From Dinoroseobacter sp013215265 (lineage in GTDB: Bacteria; Pseudomonadota; Alphaproteobacteria; Rhodobacterales; Rhodobacteraceae), in the NCBI GenBank assembly GCA_963691755.1, contig OY829366.1, positions 744,001 through 808,000 on the forward strand: a stretch of DNA of 64,000 bases, in the 5' to 3' direction. Positions within the stretch are counted from its first letter, which is position 1; each line of letters begins with the position of its first letter. Positions 35,052-43,365 of the stretch are shown in pieces. Position numbers and translations under genes: made by a program. Below the pieces are notes generated by a model. The model worked only from the letters and a program-made list of their open reading frames with translations. It was not told where the DNA came from and made no database searches.

Positions 35052-35237
35052 CGTTTTTCAATTAATCAGGCCCGGCGTATCCAAGCCCAACTGCTTTGGT
35101 CGTGAACTTAAAACGAGTTCGGCCCATTTCTAACCACATGCCTTCAGCAGACGCACCAAGTCCGACCGACCCTGTCGTTTTTCTTATTAGACTTCCGCAC
35201 GACCCTTATAGATCATCCGCCATAGGAGGACTCGATT

Positions 35238-36422
35238 ATGTCCCGAGCTTTTCTTGATCATCTGAATGCAACCTTGGCCCAGATCGAAGTTGACGGTTTG
35301 TTCAAACAAGAGCATCAGATCAGCTCTCCCCAAGGGTCGCATATGACCGTGGCGGGGCGCGATATGCTCAATCTGTGCGCCAACAATTATCTCGGGCTCG
35401 CAGATCATCCCGATCTGATCGCGGCGGCGAAGTCTGCAATGGACAGCCATGGATACGGGATGGCGTCGGTCCGCTTCATCTGTGGAACTCAGGATTTGCA
35501 CAGGCAGCTTGAAACAGAGCTGGCCGCATTCCTTGGTATGGACGACTCGATCCTGTTCGCAGCCTGTTTCGATGCCAATGGTGGTTTATTCGAACCACTC
35601 CTCGGGGCAGAAGACGCCGTGATCTCTGATGCGCTGAACCACGCGTCCATCATTGATGGTATTCGTCTGTGCAAGGCCAAACGCTATCGATACGCAAATG
35701 CCGATATGACGGCCCTTGAAGATGCACTAAGGCAGGCCCGAAATGACGGTGCGCGACATATCCTTATTGCAACCGATGGCGTGTTTTCCATGGACGGTAC
35801 TCTGGCGCCTCTGCCCGAGATTCGCGCGCTTGCAGATCGTTATGACGCAATGATCATGGTTGATGATTGCCATGCCACGGGCTTCATGGGACCAAAGGGT
35901 GAAGGTACCCCTGCTCATTTTGGTACGCAGGTTGACATTCTGACAGGTACGCTTGGCAAGGCATTGGGCGGCGCGCTGGGCGGGTATGTTGCAGGTCCAA
36001 AGCCAGTGATCAATCTGTTGCGCCAACGTGCACGACCCTACCTTTTTTCCAACGCGCTTCCGCCCGCAATCACTGCGGCAGGGTTGACCGCATTGCGGCT
36101 TGTTAGGAACGGGGATGATTTACGGGCATCCTTGTTTGAAAACGCCAAAATTTGGCGTGCTGGGCTCAAAGACATCGGCTTTGACCTGCTAGATGGCAGT
36201 CATCCAATTATTCCGGTGATGATTGGCGATGCGGTCAAAAGCCAGGAAATGGCGCGCGCGCTTAACACCAAAGGCGTCCATGTCGCGGGGTTCTTTTTTC
36301 CCGTTGTGCCACATGGCATGGCGCGCATTCGGACGCAGATGAGTGCCGCATTCACCGAAGACGATCTGACTTATGCGCTGGGTGCCTTTGAAGAGGCTGG
36401 CCGCGAAACGGGGGTGATCTGA
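35238..36422 (+). CDS. kbl: Glycine C-acetyltransferase (2-amino-3-ketobutyrate CoA ligase)
   Basis: 394 residues of the alpha-oxoamine synthase group of PLP enzymes. The PLP lysine is in LTGTLGKALGGALGGYV, with MVDDCHATGFMG before it and NNYLGLADHP near the N-terminus. It cleaves 2-amino-3-oxobutyrate with CoA to glycine and acetyl-CoA. An AGGAGG lies 8 nt before the ATG. The gene is followed 1 bp later by tdh, the enzyme making its substrate. Confidence 0.96.
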   Translation: MSRAFLDHLNATLAQIEVDGLFKQEHQISSPQGSHMTVAGRDMLNLCANNYLGLADHPDLIAAAKSAMDSHGYGMASVRFICGTQDLHRQLETELAAFLGMDDSILFAACFDANGGLFEPLLGAEDAVISDALNHASIIDGIRLCKAKRYRYANADMTALEDALRQARNDGARHILIATDGVFSMDGTLAPLPEIRALADRYDAMIMVDDCHATGFMGPKGEGTPAHFGTQVDILTGTLGKALGGALGGYVAGPKPVINLLRQRARPYLFSNALPPAITAAGLTALRLVRNGDDLRASLFENAKIWRAGLKDIGFDLLDGSHPIIPVMIGDAVKSQEMARALNTKGVHVAGFFFPVVPHGMARIRTQMSAAFTEDDLTYALGAFEEAGRETGVI

Positions 36423-36423
36423 G

Positions 36424-37461
36424 ATGCGAAATACGATGCAAGCTTTGGTGAAAATCGCACCTGCGCCTGAGCTGGAATTGCGATATGAGCCTGTGCCCGA
36501 AATCGGACCCGAAGATGTTCTGATCCGCATCAAAAAGACCGGCATTTGTGGCACGGATATTCACATCTGGACTTGGGACGATTGGGCGGAGAAGACCGTT
36601 CCCACGCCTTTGATCACCGGGCATGAATTTGCGGGCGAGATCGTAGAGCTTGGCCGCAATGTCGAAGGGCTTTCAATCGGGCAGCGTGTCTCTGGCGAAG
36701 GTCACCTGATTGGCAAAACGTCCCGCCAAAGCCGGGCGGGTAAATTTCACCTCGATCCCGAAACGCGGGGCATCGGCGTAAACGAGCAGGGAGCGTTCGC
36801 GGAATATCTGCGGCTGCCGGCCTTCAACGTCGTGCCGCTTCCGGATGCGGTCGATGATGATATCGGCGCGATCCTTGATCCGCTTGGCAACGCCGTACAC
36901 ACCGCGCTCAGTTTCGATCTGGTGGGTGAGGATGTCCTGATCACAGGTGCAGGTCCTATCGGGATCATGGCAGCTGCCGTGGCGCGTCATGTGGGGGCGC
37001 GAAACGTGGTGATCACCGACATCAACCCTGATCGGCTGTCGCTGGCTGCAAAGGTGGCAGATGTGGTTCCGGTCAATGTCGTGGAAGAGGACCTCAACGA
37101 CGTAACATCCCGTTTGAAGCTGAAGGAAGGCTTCGACGTCGGCCTTGAGATGTCGGGCAATCAGCGGGCACTCGACCAGATGGTCGAGGCGCTTGTCATG
37201 GGGGGGCGGATTGCGCTTTTGGGCATCCCGCCGGGCAAAAGCCCCGTCAACTGGTCACGCATCGTGTTCAAGGCCATCACGATCAAAGGCGTGTACGGCC
37301 GCGAAATATTTGAGACATGGTACAAGATGATCGCGATGCTGGAAAACGGGCTGAACGTAAGGGACGTGATCACGCATCGTTTCCCCGTGTCTGAGTTCCG
37401 CGCAGGTTTTGATGCGATGTTGTCCGGCTCCAGCGGCAAGGTTGTGCTGGATTGGACCTGA
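36424..37461 (+). CDS. tdh: L-threonine 3-dehydrogenase lacking structural-zinc cysteines
   Basis: 345 residues of the medium-chain dehydrogenase family. Catalytic zinc ligands are kept: C42 in TGICGTDIHIW and H67-E68 in ITGHEFAGE; the NAD fold has GAGPIGIMAAAVA. In the loop that holds the structural zinc in E. coli Tdh, the four cysteines are replaced by G97, S100, S103 and D111 (stretch GKTSRQSRAGKFHLD). The rest is strongly Tdh-like (DPLGNAVHTALSFDLVGEDV, IKGVYGREIFETWYKM). It oxidises threonine to 2-amino-3-oxobutyrate for Kbl. The stop is coupled by TGATG to a broken frame. Confidence 0.95.
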   Translation: MRNTMQALVKIAPAPELELRYEPVPEIGPEDVLIRIKKTGICGTDIHIWTWDDWAEKTVPTPLITGHEFAGEIVELGRNVEGLSIGQRVSGEGHLIGKTSRQSRAGKFHLDPETRGIGVNEQGAFAEYLRLPAFNVVPLPDAVDDDIGAILDPLGNAVHTALSFDLVGEDVLITGAGPIGIMAAAVARHVGARNVVITDINPDRLSLAAKVADVVPVNVVEEDLNDVTSRLKLKEGFDVGLEMSGNQRALDQMVEALVMGGRIALLGIPPGKSPVNWSRIVFKAITIKGVYGREIFETWYKMIAMLENGLNVRDVITHRFPVSEFRAGFDAMLSGSSGKVVLDWT

Positions 37462-37547
37462 TGCCAGCTTTCAACGATATCACGGGCGCTATTGGCCGAA
37501 CGCCGTCCGTCTGGCTGGACCAGTTGATAGCTTCTTCAACTTTGTGA
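37461..37547 (+). pseudogene. Truncated gene start coupled to tdh (cysteine-synthase-like N-terminus)
   Basis: The tdh stop and a new ATG share TGATG, and the 28-codon frame begins MPAFNDITGAIGRTPSVWLD before ending at TGA 37545. NDITxAIGRTPxxxL resembles the first residues of cysteine-synthase-type PLP enzymes (AIGRTPLIRL). The rest of such a gene is absent and base composition drops just beyond, so this looks like a former third gene of the kbl-tdh unit cut by an insertion or deletion. The family assignment rests on few residues. Confidence 0.4.
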
Positions 37548-37720
37548 AGTCAGGCGGGACATTAGCTACAACAGTATTGTTTGCGGGCAGTTGTTGGCGC
37601 CTAAAGGTCGTCGTGAACTTAATTTACAAGGGACTTTCGTTTCATGGTGCCACAATCCAATCCTAGAAGTCGACGTCTATTATGCCTACGGTTGGCTACA
37701 GTCATCCTTACTATTTCCGT

Positions 37721-38464
37721 TCATCGCGTATTTACATATGCCACTTCTGAACGCGGTTTGGAAATCGCAATATAGTCGTCTATCGCAAAGACCGATACGT
37801 TATCTCCAACATGCACACCGATCAAACATTGCGACGCAACTGCTATTTCAATGATATCTGTCGAACTAGCCTGGGTGCTTTCATTTGTCGACCCAATCAA
37901 TCCCATGTCTATTGCGAGTTCTCTCACGGCGAGATCAAATTCTCTGTCATTAAGATCCCAAAGTTCCTCCATTTGATCATCAGTTGCCTGTTCTAAAACA
38001 ATTTCTTCAACACTTTTCGTTTGTGTAGATATTTCTTTTGTCACTTCGCGCATGAAGGCTTGATCTTCAGGCTTCACAACATAAATGCATCCAGCTGCCC
38101 GTATGAACTCTTCTATTTCTGCTGCAACATTTTCAGAAAATTCACCAACAAATTCGTATAAGAAGCTATCAATTGGCTCACCTCGGCGTTCCAGCCACTC
38201 CTGAGCTAAATACGATACAGAACGCGAGTAGCGTGGGTTCGGACCTCTTTCCGACTCGAAGTCTATGAAATCAATAGATACGACTGTTGCAGAGCTAGGG
38301 ATTCCAAATTGTCCCGATTTGAGCTCAAGACGTTGGATCTCGCGTCTTTCAGTCCTTGCGCAAGAAGACATTACGAGAAAAGCGCACAAAAACGCGATCA
38401 GTCCACAATAGAATGTCTCAGACGCGCGCTTGGACGCGCGCCTGATAAAGAAGCCTTTGCTCAT
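37721..38464 (-). CDS. Hypothetical lipoprotein of the accessory patch
   Basis: 247 residues, not recognised. The N-terminus has basic residues then FYCGLIAFLCAFLVMSSC, a lipoprotein signal with lipobox VMSSC at about residue 35. The mature part is acidic and mostly helical (EFSENVAAEIEEFIRAAG; VEEIVLEQATDDQMEELWD) and contains ASQCLIGVHVGDNVSVF near the end. Codon use is AT-rich compared with neighbours. The ATG overlaps the stop of the upstream gene (TAATG), so the two are translated as a unit. Confidence 0.65.
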   Translation of the reverse strand: MSKGFFIRRASKRASETFYCGLIAFLCAFLVMSSCARTERREIQRLELKSGQFGIPSSATVVSIDFIDFESERGPNPRYSRSVSYLAQEWLERRGEPIDSFLYEFVGEFSENVAAEIEEFIRAAGCIYVVKPEDQAFMREVTKEISTQTKSVEEIVLEQATDDQMEELWDLNDREFDLAVRELAIDMGLIGSTNESTQASSTDIIEIAVASQCLIGVHVGDNVSVFAIDDYIAISKPRSEVAYVNTR

Positions 38465-38955
38465 TATTGTAGGTTACATTTGTTTCTAACCTCTAGAATA
38501 TCTTCATCGGACATCACGTAGAGTGTAAAATCTTTACCGCGGTACCAAGTGAACGGCAGGTTCGCTGCAACACGATTCATGGCTCTAGTACGGCGGCCCC
38601 AGTTAAAGCCTTTGTTAACGAAAGGATGGTGTGCGGCGACATCATACCGATTGCTCGCCGTTACGCCCAGAAGGCTTCTATCCGTAGAGCTTCCTAAATT
38701 ATAGACGCACTGGCCCCATGCCTCACGGAGAAATGCATCGTGAAGTATATTTTGTTCAGATTTGCTGCAGTGGGGGAAATCCATTATCCAGTCATTGATA
38801 AGATCGATTGCGCTACCATATGGTGCTGCCTGACAAGTTGCTTTCGCTTCCGTAGCAGAAAATGTAATTGCAACCGCCAAAGCTGCTGCGCCCAATTGCA
38901 TTGGTGCAATTAACTTGTTCCAAAACGATTTTGTTTTCTCAGTTTTAGTTGGCAT
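38464..38955 (-). CDS. Hypothetical exported protein of the accessory patch
   Basis: 163 residues from the ATG at 38955, which follows a good AGGAG at 9 nt; the longer frame to 38985 lacks one. A hydrophobic segment PMQLGAAALAVAITFSATEAKA acts as signal peptide or anchor. The mature part has four cysteines and motifs such as DWIMDFPHCSKSEQNILHDA and NKGFNWGRRTRAMNRVAANL. Not recognised as any family. It is first in a two-gene unit with the lipoprotein; secreted effector plus lipoprotein partner is one speculative reading. Confidence 0.65.
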   Translation of the reverse strand: MPTKTEKTKSFWNKLIAPMQLGAAALAVAITFSATEAKATCQAAPYGSAIDLINDWIMDFPHCSKSEQNILHDAFLREAWGQCVYNLGSSTDRSLLGVTASNRYDVAAHHPFVNKGFNWGRRTRAMNRVAANLPFTWYRGKDFTLYVMSDEDILEVRNKCNLQ

Positions 38956-38985
38956 TTTATTTCTCCTCTCTTGTGTAATAGCCAC

Positions 38986-39828
38986 CCAAAGAGATACTCT
39001 TTGCGGTTAGCTACAATTGCCTTACGGGTAAGTAGAAGTTGCGAATGCTTGTGAAATCCGACAGCGCCGCATTTCGTTATGCACACCCAACGACAAAACT
39101 AATTAAGAGGTACGTATAGACTTTGGTTATGCTACGACCTGGAGCGCGCACTGAAGAAAACATCTACAGGTTGTGCTGAGAAGGCCAGCTGACCACAGTC
39201 TGATTTGCACGTCATACTACACCGCGCTGTAAAGCTGAGCGCCATGGGCGCCGGTTTTTACGAGGTCCGTTATGTACACTACGCAGTACGGCAAACATAA
39301 GAATAATTATATCCATCGATAGTTTTCCCTGGTATGCATGAAGCGCAATACCGGTATGCTATACGCGCAATCTAATGGATACAATTTTTAAATAATCAAT
39401 AAAAACAGTAACTTAAAATATTTAATTAAAAAAATTTTCAAAATCTATTTATAATTAATGAGAAAAAAAGTCTCAATAATATACTTTAGTGAAACCTTCG
39501 AAAGTGATTCGATTGTATCGTTCGATAACAAAAAGTATTAGATAGGCGCACCACTACCCCTGCGAAGTCCTACTAGTTTGTAGTGCTTGATCGGTCTTAG
39601 GCGTTATCAACACGATTAAAGCCGAACAGTTTTCATCATGCCGTAACGATCGAAACCTTACACGCACACAATTTTGGATCCCCTATGGTGCATGCAGATC
39701 CCGTCCCAAGAACAGCCATAGGTTGTAGGCTGCGCTCCTTAGATTTTGTGATACCTCTTGGACGCACTGCCACTTTTTTGAACCTCTTTCAGCTGCATGT
39801 TAGGATCAGCCTTATGATTCAAGAAACT
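38986..39828. other. Stretch with no supported gene
   Basis: No frame with plausible codon use or start site was found on either strand. A weak hairpin GCGCC-ATG-GGCGC followed by TTTTT is at 39239-39257, and the segment 39378-39470 is nearly all A/T. The remainder shows no repeats, tRNA or recognisable relic. Confidence 0.5.
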
Positions 39829-40119
39829 CTATTGCTTTGAAAGTGGTGGGGTCCGCACGGTGTTGAAGCGGTCTTTCCATTTACCGCGGGCCTCTGTACT
39901 GTCGATTACGGCCAAGGCTTGCATCGGACGTCGTATGATGGACTTGGGCTTCGCACTTGATTGCCTTTGCGGCTGTCCTGATACTAGTTCATTTTTACGA
40001 TCGGTTGAGGTCGAAACCGGGTCCTCATCGCAGATTATTGAACCGTTCCATTCTATTTCGTGATCGTAGCTCATTGCCAACACCCCAAGTAAGGCCCCGT
40101 CAGGAAGCCTGCGCATCAA
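39829..40119 (-). CDS. Doubtful small hypothetical protein
   Basis: A 96-codon frame (MMRRLPDGALLGVLAMSYDHEIEWNG and on). No domain, signal peptide or membrane segment is recognised and there is no strong ribosome-binding site; an internal ATG (MSYDHEIEW) would give 81 residues. It may be a relic or chance frame at the edge of the accessory patch. Confidence 0.25.
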   Translation of the reverse strand: MMRRLPDGALLGVLAMSYDHEIEWNGSIICDEDPVSTSTDRKNELVSGQPQRQSSAKPKSIIRRPMQALAVIDSTEARGKWKDRFNTVRTPPLSKQ

Positions 40120-40175
40120 GTGTTAAGCAGGGGTTAACGTGCTGCCATCTAATCGTTCCAATTGACCACACTGGC

Positions 40176-40212
40176 AACAAAGATGATCGGGCGCACGAGT
40201 CGCCCGATCAAA
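40176..40212 (-). terminator. Rho-independent terminator of serA
   Basis: A 9-bp perfect stem GATCGGGCG/CGCCCGATC (40185-40193 with 40201-40209) has a 7-nt loop. The minus-strand tail is ATCTTTGTTG. It lies 9 bp beyond the serA stop. Confidence 0.75.
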
Positions 40213-40220
40213 TAAAGTGA

Positions 40221-41816
40221 CTACGCTACGCTGAATTGCAGCGGGCTGACAGATTTGAAAAGGCCCGTATTGGCAAGCTTGCCCAACACTTCGGCTGGGA
40301 TCGGGGCGTCAACATAAAGAAGCGCAATTGCATCCTTGCCAGCCCCCGAGCGGCCTAAGGTGAAGTTCGCGATGTTCACACCGTTTTCACCCATGGTCAC
40401 CCCAAGTGCCCCAATGATACCGGGTACATCCTCGTTTGTGGTGTACAGCATGTGCTGCCCGATCTCGGCATCGATGTTGATGCCTTTGATCTGGATGAAG
40501 CGTGGCTTGCCGTCGCTGAAGACCGTGCCTGCAATCGAACGTTCCCGCTTGGCTGTTTTGACGGTTAGCTTGATGTAGCCGTCAAACACGCCGGACTTAT
40601 CCTGACTAGAGGTTGTGATTTTCACGCCGCGTTCCTTGGCGATAACAGGTGCGCTGACCATGTTCACATCGGGGTTCGTCACCTGCATCAGTCCCGCGAT
40701 CGCGGCGCAGTTCAGGGCCTCAAGGTTCATCTTTGAGACCGCGCCATTGTAGAGAATGCCAACTTCAAGGATTGGCTCACTGGTCAACTGACCCACAAAA
40801 GCGCCGAGGTGCTCCGACAGCTTCACCCATGGCCCCATGATCGCGGCTTCTTCGGCCGTGACGGATGGCATGTTTAACGCGTTGCTCACAGCGCCGGTTA
40901 ACAAATAGTCTGACATCTGTTCCGCGACCTGAAGGGCGACGTTCTCCTGCGCTTCGGTTGTGGACGCCCCCAGATGTGGGGTGCAGACGACATTCGGCAG
41001 GTTGAACAGAGGGCTGTCAGTGGCGGGTTCGACCGCGAAGACATCAAAGGCTGCCCCAGCAACATGGCCGGCTTTCAAAGCCTCGGCCAGTGCGTCCTCA
41101 TCGACCAGTCCGCCACGGGCGCAGTTGATGATACGCACGCCCTTTTTCATCTTCGCGATGCTATCGGCGTTGATCATGCCGCGGGTTTGATCTGTGGCGG
41201 GCACGTGCAGCGTGATGAAATCGGACCGGGTGAACAGTTCATCAAGCTCAACCTTGGTGACGCCCAGTTTCTTGGCACGCTCTTCGCTAAGGAAGGGATC
41301 GTAGGCGATTACCTTCATCTTCAGGCCGACTGCGCGATCGCAAACGATCCCGCCGATATTGCCTGCCCCGATGACGCCAAGTGTTTTGCCGGTCAATTCG
41401 ACTCCCATGAACTTTGACTTTTCCCATTTTCCTGCATGGGTGCTGGCGCTGGCCTCGGGGATCTGGCGCGCGACCGCAAACATCATCGCGATGGCGTGTT
41501 CTGCGGTGGTGATCATATTCCCAAATGGCGTGTTCATCACGATCACGCCTTTCTTGGAAGCCTCAGGAATATCGACATTGTCCACGCCAATCCCGGCGCG
41601 GCCGATCACCTTCAGATTGTCAGCTGCCGCCAAGATTTTCTCGGTGGCCTTTGTGGCAGAGCGGATGGCCAGACCATCATATTCGCCAATAACAGATAGC
41701 AGCCTATCTTTGTCCTTCCCGATGGTTGGGTCGAATGTCACGTCGATACCGCGATCTTTGAAGATCTGCACGGCGGTTTCGGAAAGCTTGTCGGAAACGA
41801 GCACTTTGGGGGCCAT
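40221..41816 (-). CDS. serA: D-3-phosphoglycerate dehydrogenase (long form)
   Basis: 531 residues. The catalytic and NAD domains carry GRAGIGVDNVDI, LGVIGAGNIGG, NCARGGLVDEDAL and TPHLGASTTEAQ; these are followed by the intervening ASB domain and a C-terminal ACT domain (MLYTTNEDVPGIIGALG). It commits 3-phosphoglycerate to serine synthesis; the ACT domain is the usual serine-feedback site. ATG 41816 has AGGAG at 8 nt, whereas the GTG at 41825 would sit on that site. It follows serC on the same strand by about 70 bp. Confidence 0.97.
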   Translation of the reverse strand: MAPKVLVSDKLSETAVQIFKDRGIDVTFDPTIGKDKDRLLSVIGEYDGLAIRSATKATEKILAAADNLKVIGRAGIGVDNVDIPEASKKGVIVMNTPFGNMITTAEHAIAMMFAVARQIPEASASTHAGKWEKSKFMGVELTGKTLGVIGAGNIGGIVCDRAVGLKMKVIAYDPFLSEERAKKLGVTKVELDELFTRSDFITLHVPATDQTRGMINADSIAKMKKGVRIINCARGGLVDEDALAEALKAGHVAGAAFDVFAVEPATDSPLFNLPNVVCTPHLGASTTEAQENVALQVAEQMSDYLLTGAVSNALNMPSVTAEEAAIMGPWVKLSEHLGAFVGQLTSEPILEVGILYNGAVSKMNLEALNCAAIAGLMQVTNPDVNMVSAPVIAKERGVKITTSSQDKSGVFDGYIKLTVKTAKRERSIAGTVFSDGKPRFIQIKGINIDAEIGQHMLYTTNEDVPGIIGALGVTMGENGVNIANFTLGRSGAGKDAIALLYVDAPIPAEVLGKLANTGLFKSVSPLQFSVA

Positions 41817-41889
41817 GAGGGGCACTCCTATTTTAGGGACGGTTCTGCACAGCAGACCGTAGTATTGGATTTTGATGTTGAGGCGGAGA

Positions 41890-43044
41890 TCAGGCGGCTT
41901 GAGCCAAGGCTTCTATCTCGGCGTGGAAGGCCCAGGACAACCAGGGCAGCATCGCCTCAATGTCAGAGGTCTCAACTGTTCCGCCGCACCAAATGCGCAG
42001 GCCTGCTGGGGCATCACGATAGGCTCCGATATCAAGCGCGATGCCCTCAACCTCGAGCCGTTTGGCAACGGCTTTTGCGAAAGCGGCGCCATCGGTGATG
42101 CGCTCATCGGTAAACTTCAGGCATACGGACGTAACCGAGCGGGTAGCGGGGTCCACTGCCAGATTGTCGATCCAGGCATTGGTGTCGCAGAAATCCCAAA
42201 CCGCCTTCGCGTTGGCTTTGGCGCGTGCCATCAGCCCCTGCAGACCTCCGACCGAGCGCGCCCAATTCAGCGCAAACAGGTAATCTTCTACGCAAAGCAT
42301 CGACGGTGTGTTGATCGTGGCTCCGGAGAAAATGCCGTCGATCAGTTTGCCGCCTTTGGTCAGGCGGAAGATTTTAGGCAGGGGCCAGGCAGGTGCGTAG
42401 CTTTCAAGGCGCTCGACCGCGCGGGGCGACAAGATCAGGATACCATGGGCCGCTTCACCGCCGAGCACCTTCTGCCAGGAGAAGGTCGTTACATCGAGCT
42501 TGTCCCATGGCAGGTCCATTGCGAATGCTGCAGATGTTGCATCACAGAGCGTCAGACCAGCACGGTCCGCGGGAATAGTATCACCGCTTGGCATGGCCAC
42601 ACCCGACGTGGTGCCATTCCACGTAAAGCAAACGTCATTGTCGTAGTTTAACGCCGCCATATCGACGATCTCGCCATATCCGGCCGTATGGGTGGTTCCG
42701 TCAATTTTCAGCTGCTTTACCGCATCCGTAACCCATCCAGCCCCAAAGCTTTCCCAGGCCACCATCTCGACCGGGCGTTCGCCCAGGAGATTCCACATCG
42801 CCATTTCAAAGGCGCCGGTGTCGGATGCGGGTACTATGCCGATCTTGTAATCCGCAGGTACGCCCAGCACGTCACGCGTGCCTTCGATAGCATTTCTCAG
42901 TTTTGCTTTGCCCACAGCCGCGCGATGCGACCGACCCAAAGGGGCGTCTGCCAAAGCGTCCAGTGTCCAGGTGGGGGGTTTGGCGCAGGGGCCAGAGGAA
43001 AAACGCGTATTAGCCGGCCGCGTGACCGGGGTATCAATAGCCAT
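41890..43044 (-). CDS. serC: Phosphoserine aminotransferase
   Basis: 384 residues of the alphaproteobacterial/archaeal-like SerC type. The PLP lysine is in TTFSWQKVLGGEAAHG, with RFSSGPCAKPP at the start. It converts 3-phosphohydroxypyruvate to phosphoserine using glutamate. The frame is open to 43410, but ATG 43044 is the only sensible start and lies just after the structured leader RNA. It is transcribed with serA and divergently from serB. Confidence 0.96.
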   Translation of the reverse strand: MAIDTPVTRPANTRFSSGPCAKPPTWTLDALADAPLGRSHRAAVGKAKLRNAIEGTRDVLGVPADYKIGIVPASDTGAFEMAMWNLLGERPVEMVAWESFGAGWVTDAVKQLKIDGTTHTAGYGEIVDMAALNYDNDVCFTWNGTTSGVAMPSGDTIPADRAGLTLCDATSAAFAMDLPWDKLDVTTFSWQKVLGGEAAHGILILSPRAVERLESYAPAWPLPKIFRLTKGGKLIDGIFSGATINTPSMLCVEDYLFALNWARSVGGLQGLMARAKANAKAVWDFCDTNAWIDNLAVDPATRSVTSVCLKFTDERITDGAAFAKAVAKRLEVEGIALDIGAYRDAPAGLRIWCGGTVETSDIEAMLPWLSWAFHAEIEALAQAA

Positions 43045-43049
43045 CAGTG

Positions 43050-43125
43050 CTACCCTTTCAGATATGCGCCCCTCGTTGGGGAGGGGTGTCCCACGTACCG
43101 GGATAGGGGCGCACAGCTGAGGGCA
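43050..43125 (-). ncRNA. Structured serC leader RNA (serC motif)
   Basis: In the serC 5' leader a perfect 9-bp helix pairs TGCGCCCCT (minus strand, 43113-43105) with AGGGGCGCA (43073-43065). Inside it are two small hairpins: CCC/GGG around GTACGT (43102-43089 region) and CTCC/GAGG-type pairing near 43084-43071. A serC RNA motif upstream of serC is known in alphaproteobacteria from comparative genomics, and location and architecture agree. Whether it senses a ligand or is a cis-regulatory stem near the start codon is not known. Confidence 0.6.
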
Positions 43126-43365
43126 CAACAGCGGAAATGTTGAAAAGACAGGTGTTTGCGATGAAAAATCCGAAAGATGATCATGAAATTGGCGCAGATC
43201 GGAAACTTCGCGCTTAGTCAGGACAGCCCTGTTTTGCTGCGGTGGCCGTGAATTTTTGTAGCTTTGAGCGTGCGGCATCGTCAGGGAGTCGTCTGCAGTG
43301 GGACGGCTTGCAGCCAGTGCAGAGTGCGTCCTAGAAGGCGCAGCGCAACGACGAAGGACCTTACA

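Larger units (their letters stand above)
37548..40140. other. AT-rich accessory patch between tdh and serA
   Basis: Base composition is visibly lower in G+C than either flank, falling to runs of almost pure A/T around 39378-39470. It contains two coupled minus-strand genes, one doubtful frame and about 870 bp with nothing I can call. The left border is a broken frame in contact with tdh, and the right border is the serA terminator. No integrase, transposase, tRNA or clear flanking repeat was found, so the mechanism of acquisition is unknown. Confidence 0.6.

Noticed and set aside
39239..39261. Hairpin GCGCC-ATG-GGCGC followed by TTTTT
   Set aside because: Stem of only 5 bp with no gene ending upstream on the plus strand; listed only as part of the empty stretch.
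39860..40063. A 67-codon plus-strand frame at the end of the accessory patch
   Set aside because: Overlaps another doubtful frame on the opposite strand; neither has good start signals or similarity that I recognise.
41872..42651. A 259-codon plus-strand frame opposite serC
   Set aside because: Antisense to conserved SerC codons including the PLP-lysine region; composition is that of a shadow frame.
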